This document shows positions 24,837 to 32,207 of a DNA stretch of 64,000 bases, piece after piece. Position numbers and translations under genes: made by a program. Location: contig CADDZR010000002.1 of NCBI GenBank assembly GCA_902812495.1, positions 1 to 64,000 of the forward strand, written 5' to 3'. Each line of letters begins with the position of its first letter. Position 1 is the stretch's first letter. This DNA is from an archaeon. Lineage in GTDB: Archaea > Thermoproteota > Nitrososphaeria > Nitrososphaerales > Gagatemarchaeaceae. Below the pieces are notes generated by a model. It was given only the letters and a program-made list of their open reading frames with translations. It ran no database searches and was not told the origin of the DNA.

Positions 24837-27086
24837 TCAAAGCTGCCTTATTCTTGCAAGGACCCATGGCGCACTGTTAGAATCAAAGTTTACCCTTATA
24901 CTGCTTGAAAGACTAAGTTTCTTAACCTCGTACCAGGAAGATCTTTCAGGGTCAAGAAATTCAAGGCATAGCTTTCCTACGCCTATGAGCGAAGAATCAA
25001 GGAGGCTGAGCTCGCATTCAGTATTTATCCTCTTACCTTCCCTACTTGCAGCAAAGAGAACCTGCCCATTACCATAAAAAGAACCTGCTACGACAGATGC
25101 ATCATTCCTTTCAATTTTACACTGACTGTATACCTTGCCGTCAAATGACTGAGCACTCCCTGCAACAACGAAGTAGCACTTCGACCCGTACCTTGATAGA
25201 AAGATTGAGCTGCAGAATTCATCTTTAAGGCCATCCACAAGCATCCATTCCACCTTTGACTTTTCAGGCGGTCTTGGCTGTCCATGCTGTAGGCCGAGTT
25301 CACACAAAAGAACTGCTTCTATCAACCTTGCCGCTGCAACCGGGTCTGTTCCCTCACCAATTACATTTTTCGACTCGAAGTCAATGGCATAGGGTATCTC
25401 ACCAACATTTCCTCCAAAGCCCGTAACCTCCCTCGAGACCATCCTTGATATCGAAAGAAGTTCACTGCTCGAGACCCAAGAGAGGCCTAGTTTGTAGCCA
25501 AGGATACAGTGAGCAAGTGCAGCTCTTGTCCAGTAGCCACCTATCTGACCTAAAGCAGCAGAGGGATGGAAGTAAGACTTGTTGGATGTTGGTACGGTTC
25601 TTGGTCCAAATCCTGTCTCGAAGTCCTCAGATGTGGCTCGCGTAAATGCATACGAACAAACCTTAGAGTTAACTAAATTTCTGTAACATGCAACAGATTG
25701 ATCTATTGTTTCGTCCCAATGCCTTTCCTCTTCCTTGCTGATAAAGAGAGGTATCCTTCCTGATTCGTCTGCTGATTCCAACACTTTCTGCGCGATTAAC
25801 TTGGAGTGCTCCATAAATAAAGCGGAGTCTTCAGGCTTACCCACCCTCATGAGCAGGTTTGAAAAGGAGCTTAAGGCAGAAGATGCTGCAAGAAGAACCT
25901 CCGGCACTATTCTTGAAGGAAGGCCGTATCTAAGTGCCCTTCTCCATCCCTGCGGAAGCTCGTTTCCAATAAGTGAGCTTTCCGTATTTTTGGAGAGAAA
26001 GAGAGCCAGGCTCTTCAGCCACTTTAAATGCTTCCTGATTTGTCTTTTATCCTTCGCCTGCAGAAAATTGCAAACAGACCCAAGTACAAGTGAGGTTTCG
26101 AGAATACCGGGATATCTGGAATCGAGTGAATGAGGAATGTAACCTTCCTTTGCTGTTATCGACTTCAAGTATTCGATTAGATTCTCGGATTCTTCTGGCT
26201 CCAGATTTAGCTTGACCGAGAGGCACTCCGCCAATTCAAGACTATCTCTAAAGAATTGTTGGCCCTCAAGCCTCGCTACCGCGTAGTTAAACGAATCCTC
26301 CAACTCCTTCTGGGAGCAGAAGAACTTCATGTGACACTCGTACGGCTGGTCTGCAAATGATGAGGCATACTTTGCGAGTGCGTCTTCGATTCCAGAAGGA
26401 CTGTAAACCAGGGAATATACAATATCCTCGGAAGAGTATGGTCTTACCTCGAGGCTGTTTTCAAATATTACAATTGGCTGAGATGATATCCCTACAGTTG
26501 AGTCTGGGACAGAAGCTGTGCTTACTATTTTTTTAAGCACCTGTTTGTCGTTTGTCATGTAGATACGCGACGGTACTTTAGATGAACCTGCTACCCTCAC
26601 GGACCCTGAAAAGACTTCGTCCATCACAACATGCGTTCCCCTGTTGAAAGCATTAACCCCTACTGCACCACTTTCATCTTTACTACCTGAAAAGTGGACA
26701 GAGCATGGGTCGAAGTAAAAAAGAGCTTTAACTAGAACTGAGCTCTCTGAGCCGTTGGAAAAAGTTAGCCTTCTTACAAGCGAGCCTGAACGGGAGATGT
26801 ACAACTTCTGTTTTACACGATAAATTTCATCTGAGGACGATTCCAAAGATACGTTTGAAGGGTTGAGCTCGATAAATGAAAGACCTGGTCTGATAGGTAT
26901 TGCAACACCTGCCTTTATCTTGAACAGGAGAAGAAAGCTCTGACCGAAGACATTCCTCTCTTCCTTCTTTGAGTAGAGGTAGAGGCATTTACCCGAGCTT
27001 TCAAGCTTCGCTCTGAAATGTTTTGACTCGACAGTAAAATCCCTCACGCTTATATTTTTCTTCGTGCCTTGGAGGGCTGCATGCAT
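24837..27086 (-). CDS. Large glycoside-hydrolase-like (alpha/alpha)6-barrel protein
   Basis: I recognise only the general fold of this 749-residue protein. The N-terminal third (about 1-270) is beta-rich, like the sandwich domain of glucan debranching and GH15-type enzymes. The region from about 290 to 620 is helical and toroid-like, with TVPTSNKSYFHPSAALGQIG then GGYWTRAALA (about 513-522), a pattern typical of six-hairpin glycosidases. A beta-rich C-terminal part (640-749) follows. Without a signal peptide it should be cytosolic, perhaps acting on storage or nucleotide-linked glycans. The catalytic acids cannot be assigned. Confidence 0.6.
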   Translation of the reverse strand: MHAALQGTKKNISVRDFTVESKHFRAKLESSGKCLYLYSKKEERNVFGQSFLLLFKIKAGVAIPIRPGLSFIELNPSNVSLESSSDEIYRVKQKLYISRSGSLVRRLTFSNGSESSVLVKALFYFDPCSVHFSGSKDESGAVGVNAFNRGTHVVMDEVFSGSVRVAGSSKVPSRIYMTNDKQVLKKIVSTASVPDSTVGISSQPIVIFENSLEVRPYSSEDIVYSLVYSPSGIEDALAKYASSFADQPYECHMKFFCSQKELEDSFNYAVARLEGQQFFRDSLELAECLSVKLNLEPEESENLIEYLKSITAKEGYIPHSLDSRYPGILETSLVLGSVCNFLQAKDKRQIRKHLKWLKSLALFLSKNTESSLIGNELPQGWRRALRYGLPSRIVPEVLLAASSALSSFSNLLMRVGKPEDSALFMEHSKLIAQKVLESADESGRIPLFISKEEERHWDETIDQSVACYRNLVNSKVCSYAFTRATSEDFETGFGPRTVPTSNKSYFHPSAALGQIGGYWTRAALAHCILGYKLGLSWVSSSELLSISRMVSREVTGFGGNVGEIPYAIDFESKNVIGEGTDPVAAARLIEAVLLCELGLQHGQPRPPEKSKVEWMLVDGLKDEFCSSIFLSRYGSKCYFVVAGSAQSFDGKVYSQCKIERNDASVVAGSFYGNGQVLFAASREGKRINTECELSLLDSSLIGVGKLCLEFLDPERSSWYEVKKLSLSSSIRVNFDSNSAPWVLARIRQL

Positions 27087-27125
27087 CGGGAAGCATTTCC
27101 TTCCTCATGAATATAGGATGGAGGT

Positions 27126-28553
27126 TCATTTTGTTTGCGCAGAAATGTTCTCTTTTTTTGACCTCAGCTTCCATACAGTTCCTGTTTGTGTATCTTCCAG
27201 AACCACACCAAGCTCAAGAAGCTCCTCTCTTATCCTGTCAGCTAAATCATATTTTCCTTCTCTTCTTGCTCTTTCTCTCTCCCTTATCTTTACCATTATG
27301 CTTTCAGGGAGCTTTTCTGGCCAGCTTCCTATTACTCCGAGAACTGAATCAATCTTCCTCACAGCACCGAGAATGAGATCTGATTCCTCCCTTCCGACCT
27401 CCCCCCTATCTATCATTGTGTTAACTTCCCTCACAAAGGAGAAGAGGGATGAAAGAGCCTTCGGAACGTTTAGGTCTGAGTCCATTGCTTTCTCAAATTC
27501 TTTTAAGAGTCTTGAAACAAGTTTGTTTATGTTTGGATTTCCTTTCTCCGCACTGATTGATGATAACCTGAAGACAAAATCAAGAAGCCTTTTCCTTGAG
27601 CTTTCTGCCTGCTTTAGAGCATTTTCTGTCAGGTTTAGAGGATCCCTGTAATGAGAGGATATCAGGAAATATCTTATGGTTAAAGGGTCCCAGCCCTCCT
27701 TTAACTTGTCCCTGAGTGTTACATAGTTGCCCTTTGATTTGTGCATCTCCTCGCCAGCTATATGGAGGAATTCAGTGTGAAGCCAGAACCTTACAAACTT
27801 TTTTCCTGTTGCAGCTTCAGACTGTGCTATCTCGTTCTCGTGGTGAGGAAATCTCAGGTCCTTGCCTCCTGCATGTATGTCTAGTGTCGGGCCAAGATAC
27901 TTCATTGACATTGCAGAGCACTCGATGTGCCAGCCTGGCCTTCCCCTCCCAAGTTCTGTATCCCAGTAAATCTCGCCATCCTTCTCGTCCCATGCCTTCC
28001 AGAGAGCAAAGTCCTTAACGTCCTCCTTCTCGTAGTGGTCAAGAGAAACTCTCGCACCTGTCTTAAGCTCGGCTGGTCTCACGCCTGAGAGCATTCCGTA
28101 CCTCTTGAATTTGCTAACGTTGAAATAAATCGAACCGTCCGGAGCCTTGTAGGCGTATCCCTTCTTCATAAGCTTCTTTATTAACTCAACAATATCTCCT
28201 ATGTGCTCTGTAGCTCTTGGATAGTATTCAAACTTCTCGACGTTTAAAGAATCAAGGTCTGCCATGAGCTCTTTTTCGTAAAAAGAAGTTAGCTCTTTTA
28301 ATTTCTTTCCTGTACTTCTTACAGCTTCTATTATTCTATCCTCAACATCCGTTATGTTCATTACGTGGATTACAGTGTATCCTTTGTATTTTAGGTATCT
28401 TCTCAAAATATCGTAGAAAACAAAAGTCCTCAAATTACCGAGGTGTGCGTAGTTCCATACAGTTGGACCGCATGTGTACATCTTCACCTTTTTGTTCTCT
28501 TGCGGGTAGAATCTCATGATCCTCCTTCCGAGACTGTTATAGAGAAAGAGCAA
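27126..28553 (-). CDS. cysS: Cysteinyl-tRNA synthetase
   Basis: A 475-residue class Ia synthetase. It begins MLFLYNSLGRRI, the usual family start, followed by the zinc/HIGH region TCGPTVWNYAHLGNLRTF, HVMNITDVEDRI, the zinc ligands in WHIECSAM and FPHHENEIAQ, and the KMSKS equivalent EMHKSKGNYV. Its presence shows direct charging of tRNA-Cys (the tRNA-Cys gene is at 35291-35362). The C-terminal anticodon-binding region is complete. Confidence 0.95.
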   Translation of the reverse strand: MLFLYNSLGRRIMRFYPQENKKVKMYTCGPTVWNYAHLGNLRTFVFYDILRRYLKYKGYTVIHVMNITDVEDRIIEAVRSTGKKLKELTSFYEKELMADLDSLNVEKFEYYPRATEHIGDIVELIKKLMKKGYAYKAPDGSIYFNVSKFKRYGMLSGVRPAELKTGARVSLDHYEKEDVKDFALWKAWDEKDGEIYWDTELGRGRPGWHIECSAMSMKYLGPTLDIHAGGKDLRFPHHENEIAQSEAATGKKFVRFWLHTEFLHIAGEEMHKSKGNYVTLRDKLKEGWDPLTIRYFLISSHYRDPLNLTENALKQAESSRKRLLDFVFRLSSISAEKGNPNINKLVSRLLKEFEKAMDSDLNVPKALSSLFSFVREVNTMIDRGEVGREESDLILGAVRKIDSVLGVIGSWPEKLPESIMVKIRERERARREGKYDLADRIREELLELGVVLEDTQTGTVWKLRSKKENISAQTK

Positions 28554-28602
28554 TACCGCACACTTCCAGAACTGCTAAATAAAAAATTGTGGGAGATATA
28601 TT

Positions 28603-28752
28603 TTACTTTAGTTTACCTATTTTGAATATTGTTTTCCCGCAGGAGGCGCAAGTACCCTTTATCGCGTACCTCCCATTTTTCATTTTTATCTGTTTTGGAT
28701 TCTTTATCTCCCTGTTCTTCTTTTTTTCATAGACGCAGTATCCTGTTACCAA
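28603..28752 (-). CDS. Small zinc-ribbon-like protein, DUF5679 type, first knuckle degenerate
   Basis: A 49-residue protein from the TTG at 28752. The pattern REIKNPKQIKMKNGRYAIKGTCASCGKTIFKIGK is DUF5679-like (residues about 15-48), a family of small archaeal zinc ribbons of unknown function. The usual first YCVKC knuckle reads YCVYE, so one of the four cysteines is missing. The start is decided by the TATA box at 28786-28795: a longer frame to 28854 would begin upstream of the promoter. Confidence 0.65.
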   Translation of the reverse strand: MVTGYCVYEKKKNREIKNPKQIKMKNGRYAIKGTCASCGKTIFKIGKLK

Positions 28753-28785
28753 AGTTTGCTTCCTCACACAGGATAAGCAATAATT

Positions 28786-28795
28786 GATATATAAA
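28786..28795 (-). promoter_or_regulatory. TATA box of the DUF5679-type gene
   Basis: On the minus strand gtttatatatc is centred near 28791, placing the transcript start near 28765, 13 bases before the TTG at 28752. The element is nearly symmetrical and could also fire rightward. Confidence 0.5.
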
Positions 28796-28865
28796 CTTAA
28801 GCCGGAGGGCTGAAAAATCGGTCTTTGGAGCTTTATCTGTCTTTTTTGGCTCATAAAGATGCAAT

Positions 28866-29042
28866 ATGGTTACTTGCTCTCTACAGGGTTTGCCAAAAAA
28901 ACAAGAACTTTTCCTGAAGCGGTTAGGCGAGCTTTCTTTCCTGTATCAGATTGGCCTAATTAACCAGAAATTCAACGCTAAACAGTTTCCTCCAATTTTA
29001 GAGCCGGAAAAAGCTCCATCTTCATTTAAAAACGGGGGCTAA
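28866..29042 (+). CDS. Possible small protein of 58 residues, unrecognised
   Basis: ATG at 28866 to TAA at 29042 encodes MVTCSLQGLPKKQELFLKRL and on to a C-terminus of SSFKNGG. The mixed hydrophobic/charged make-up (KKQELFLKRLGELSFLYQIG could form an amphipathic helix) looks protein-like. A ctttatct element at 28831-28838, like the one before the TatD gene, lies about 30 bp upstream. It ends 17 bp before the MFS transporter gene on the same strand. I recognise no family. It could instead be a leader region of the transporter gene. Confidence 0.4.
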   Translation: MVTCSLQGLPKKQELFLKRLGELSFLYQIGLINQKFNAKQFPPILEPEKAPSSFKNGG

Positions 29043-29059
29043 ATGACCAGTGCGCATCA

Positions 29060-30211
29060 ATGGAAGGTAGAAATGGAAGTGGTTTCGTTGCCCTAATTGT
29101 GATGAGAATTATCTATGCAATAAACTGGCTAAATATTGGCTCAATATTCCAGCAGATAGCACTTGATTTCAAGTCAGATGTCTCTGCCCTTGGTTCGCTT
29201 ACCTCAAGCTTTTACCTTGGTATCGGTATCTTTCAAGTACCGGGCGGAATCTTTGCTGCAAGATACGGAGCCAAGAAAGCGATCGTAATTGGAAACTTTA
29301 TTTCATCTCTTGCTGCTTTATTATGTTCATTTGCAAAAGGTATTTCCGAGCTCCTAGTTCTTAGGTTCGTTGTCGGGGCAGGGATGGCCTTTGTCTTCAG
29401 TCCTGGTGTTGCTATAGTTGCAAGCTACTTCAGCAGAGAGAAAAAAGGATACAGTGTTGGCCTTTACAACTCTGCCTATGATATAGGAGGCGTTTTTGCA
29501 CTTTTCCTATGGGGTTTAATAGCTGCACATCTTGGATGGAGGATTAGCCTCGATATTTCAGGCGGTCTTGGGATCGGAGCAACAGTTGCAGGAGTACTCT
29601 TAATTAGAGAAGAGAAAAAAACACAAAGGCGTGTAGACTTTGGCGAAATCAAGAAGATATTCCTTGACAGAGAGTTATTCTACCTTAGCATAGGAGTTCT
29701 TTCTGTCGGAACAGGGAATGCCCTTCTTAGCAGCTTCCTCATTTACAACCTTGAAGCAACATATGGATATAGCGAGGCAATTGCGGGTTTGATTGGTTCC
29801 CTCATTGTTGTGTTACCCATTTTCTCCTCACCTCTCAGCGGAAGGCTTTACGACAGGACAAGGAATGCGAGGATACTTACATTCTTCTCCGGTCTGATTA
29901 TGTCAGTTGCTGTTGGTGTTGTTCCAGTGCTTGACGGAATATCATCTGCAGTTGCAACTATTCTTGGAGGAGTGGCTGTTGGCTTCGGGATAACTGTTGG
30001 ATTCGCTGCAGCAAGGGAGATAAGCAAGGCATCCAGAGAGTATGAACCACTTGCAGTAGGCTGGGTTAACTTCATATCCCTGTTCGGTGTTTTTGTGCCA
30101 CCGCTAATATTTTCGCAGATAGCGAATTCATACGGATATGGCAGCGCTTGGTTATTCGGCGCCTTGATTACTCTGCTTCTTTCTGTTCCTGTGCTAAAGA
30201 TGAACAGCTAG
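29060..30211 (+). CDS. Major facilitator superfamily transporter
   Basis: A 383-residue membrane protein with 12 predicted helices in two halves. The MFS loop signature after helix 2 is present in the form GIFAARYGAKKAIVIG, and a related SGRLYDRTRNARI loop lies in the second half. The substrate cannot be read from the sequence. It overlaps the convergent diiron-protein gene by 4 bp at the 3' end. A small ORF precedes it by 17 bp. Confidence 0.88.
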   Translation: MEGRNGSGFVALIVMRIIYAINWLNIGSIFQQIALDFKSDVSALGSLTSSFYLGIGIFQVPGGIFAARYGAKKAIVIGNFISSLAALLCSFAKGISELLVLRFVVGAGMAFVFSPGVAIVASYFSREKKGYSVGLYNSAYDIGGVFALFLWGLIAAHLGWRISLDISGGLGIGATVAGVLLIREEKKTQRRVDFGEIKKIFLDRELFYLSIGVLSVGTGNALLSSFLIYNLEATYGYSEAIAGLIGSLIVVLPIFSSPLSGRLYDRTRNARILTFFSGLIMSVAVGVVPVLDGISSAVATILGGVAVGFGITVGFAAAREISKASREYEPLAVGWVNFISLFGVFVPPLIFSQIANSYGYGSAWLFGALITLLLSVPVLKMNS

Positions 30212-31188
30212 AGTGGCGTTGCTATTATATCTTCCCCCTTCTTTACATTAATTTTAACGCCTTCAACACCTATCTCCTCTATCTCAGGTACCGGAATGCC
30301 GAGATCCTCTATCTTTGACCTGTGTCTTTCTATTGCCTTCATCCAAGCCTCCCTTCTATCCTCCACCTTAGGTATTCCAAGTCCCGCCTTGTATGCTATT
30401 TCCTCAAGTTTCTGGTCATAATAAAAGAAATCTTCAGGCAACTTCCAGAAGACATCTATTGGCTTAAAGAGCAGAGGTGAGAGATAGATAAAGCCGTGCT
30501 TCATCTGCCTCGTTATCATAAGCTTTTCCTTATCGTTCATTTCATTCGATAGCCTCTCCATCATTGCAAGCGTTCCAGTTAGGTGCCTTGACTCATCCCT
30601 AGTTATATTCCTGAAGGCTGTGGAGAAAACAACGTTCCTTGACCTCTCCCCAACCTCCCTGAAGATAAGCTGTGCACCTATCTCTGCAAAGAAAAAACTA
30701 GAAAAAATAAGTTCGAGAGGATATTTATCCCAAGCAGACTCAAAAGCAGACCAGTAGCGTTTACCGTTTTCGTACATTGCCATTATGTTGTTCAACGCCT
30801 TGACCTCGAGCTCTGTCTCAGGCTTGAACCTGTAAGGAAAGCCAGGGCACAGCCTCCCGCACGCCCTCCTACATATCTCGTCGTGTCTGCACTCATCAAA
30901 CGCGACAGCTGTCAGAAACTTTTTTGTTGGATCTTCCATATTGTGTGTTGCTGCCTTAAGGGCAGCGGAGCCAAAAGCACCTATGCCTGATTTCTCGAAG
31001 AGTGCAAGCTTTGACATCCAGTATGACTGTGCAACGCATTCCTCTCTAGTGAAGTTCTTACTGTCGCACTCGTCCCATGGAAGGTCCGCTGGACTCCAGT
31101 TCTGTGGGAACCAGAGTTCGTATGTTTTGAGAAGTGTTTCTGTAATAACATCCCAGTTGCCTGGAAATATGTTTGGTTTCTCGCTCAC
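30208..31188 (-). CDS. Ferritin-like diiron protein (R2/R2lox-like superfamily)
   Basis: A 326-residue helical protein with a complete set of likely carboxylate-bridged diiron ligands: E65 (ALFEKSG), E99xxH102 (DECRHDE), E169 (FFAEIGAQ) and E199xxH202 (DESRHLTG). This E, ExxH, E, ExxH order is that of ribonucleotide reductase R2, R2-like ligand-binding oxidases and related oxygenases. The length is close to R2lox. The loop after helix 2 adds cysteines (ICRRACGRLCPG). It lies 25 bp after the cupredoxin gene at the end of the oxidase operon, suggesting an O2-linked role. Subfamily and substrate are uncertain. Confidence 0.78.
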   Translation of the reverse strand: MSEKPNIFPGNWDVITETLLKTYELWFPQNWSPADLPWDECDSKNFTREECVAQSYWMSKLALFEKSGIGAFGSAALKAATHNMEDPTKKFLTAVAFDECRHDEICRRACGRLCPGFPYRFKPETELEVKALNNIMAMYENGKRYWSAFESAWDKYPLELIFSSFFFAEIGAQLIFREVGERSRNVVFSTAFRNITRDESRHLTGTLAMMERLSNEMNDKEKLMITRQMKHGFIYLSPLLFKPIDVFWKLPEDFFYYDQKLEEIAYKAGLGIPKVEDRREAWMKAIERHRSKIEDLGIPVPEIEEIGVEGVKINVKKGEDIIATPL

Positions 31189-31213
31189 GTTAAAGACTTT
31201 GCAGGTAAGCTAA

Positions 31214-31936
31214 TTAGGGTTTACTCTTGACAACTACTACACCCCGCATCCACGTATGGTAAATGCAGTAGTACGTGTAGACGCCAGGCTTTGTAAATGT
31301 ATAGCTCCAGCTTGAACCTGCAAGTATATCTCCGGAGTTAAAGAGGTTTGAGTTGGATGTTACTGTATGCTTTACGCTGTCCTGGTTAACCCATACAACG
31401 GTGTTATTCACACCTAGCACAACTGTTATGTTAGCAGGTTGGTAGTTTAGCTTTGTGTTTGTGCCGATACCTTGGGGAATGACGACCTGTACCTGCTTTA
31501 CTGAAGATTGCTTCACGACAACTGTTCCCTTCATCCATGCAGCATGGTAGATACAGTAGTAATCATACTTTCCTGGCTTTGTAAATGTATAGTTCCAAGA
31601 AGCCCCTGCCTTTATATCTCCTGAATCAAAACTCTTGTCTGTTGCTGTTACAGTGTGAATAACATTGTCCAGATTCCTCCAAACAACTGTGGAGTTAACC
31701 CCTAAAACAACTGTTATGTTAGCAGGTTCGTAGTTGAGCTTCAGATTCTGACCAACACCAGGAGGCATATCTACATATACGACGCCCTGGACCTGCGGCG
31801 TTGTTGTACTAGTGCCTTGTGTCAGAGGTGGCTGGAGAGGTATTGCCAAATAGGCTGCTATAAGCAACCCTATTATGATGCCAAGTATACCTACAGCAAG
31901 AAGGAAACCCCTTGGAGGTGATTCTGACCTAATCAT
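31214..31936 (-). CDS. Membrane-anchored tandem cupredoxin
   Basis: A 240-residue protein with an N-terminal membrane anchor (about 10-33) and a Thr-rich linker (40-50). Two plastocyanin/amicyanin-like domains follow. Domain 1 copper ligands are H94, C128, H131 and M135; domain 2 ligands are H190, C224, H227 and M230. Domain 2 has one residue fewer between its last His and Met. The domains are clearly a duplication (both contain the stretch NYxPANITVVLGVN). It ends the cox operon six bases after the subunit IV gene and is the likely electron donor to the CuA centre, outside the cell. Confidence 0.9.
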   Translation of the reverse strand: MIRSESPPRGFLLAVGILGIIIGLLIAAYLAIPLQPPLTQGTSTTTPQVQGVVYVDMPPGVGQNLKLNYEPANITVVLGVNSTVVWRNLDNVIHTVTATDKSFDSGDIKAGASWNYTFTKPGKYDYYCIYHAAWMKGTVVVKQSSVKQVQVVIPQGIGTNTKLNYQPANITVVLGVNNTVVWVNQDSVKHTVTSNSNLFNSGDILAGSSWSYTFTKPGVYTYYCIYHTWMRGVVVVKSKP

Positions 31937-31942
31937 CTATTT

Positions 31943-32206
31943 TCACCCTAGTGTTGCTATCATAGCCGCAAGCAATGCAGCAAGGAACATAAGTGCAATA
32001 ACTGCAAATAGCCTTATAGAGTTTGGTTCTTCCTTAAGCTGCATGTAGAAAAGGACGACAGCTGTAGCCTGGCTCGTAGCTAGAAGAGAGATTGCAGTGT
32101 AACCTGAAGCACTGCTTCTCATATAGGCTGAGATATAGACCTCTGCCATTACTGCCGCAACAATGTAAGCCCAGACGTAAAGTGTCGAGAGTTTCACCAT
32201 CCTCAC
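31943..32206 (-). CDS. Cytochrome c oxidase subunit IV-type small membrane protein
   Basis: An 87-residue protein with three hydrophobic helices and the FYMQLKEEPNSIRL loop typical of prokaryotic oxidase subunit IV (CtaF/CyoD-like). It assists assembly of the haem-copper oxidase. It lies 1 bp after the subunit I-III gene and 6 bp before the cupredoxin gene, inside the oxidase operon. Confidence 0.83.
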   Translation of the reverse strand: MRMVKLSTLYVWAYIVAAVMAEVYISAYMRSSASGYTAISLLATSQATAVVLFYMQLKEEPNSIRLFAVIALMFLAALLAAMIATLG

Positions 32207-32207
32207 C

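Noticed and set aside
27064-27651. 195-codon plus-strand open frame across the cysS 3' part
   Set aside because: It is antisense to conserved CysRS sequence and has no promoter or family pattern.
28859-28963. 34-codon frame from the ATG at 28859, next to the 58-codon ORF
   Set aside because: It overlaps the longer frame starting at 28866, which has a better composition and ends close to the transporter gene.
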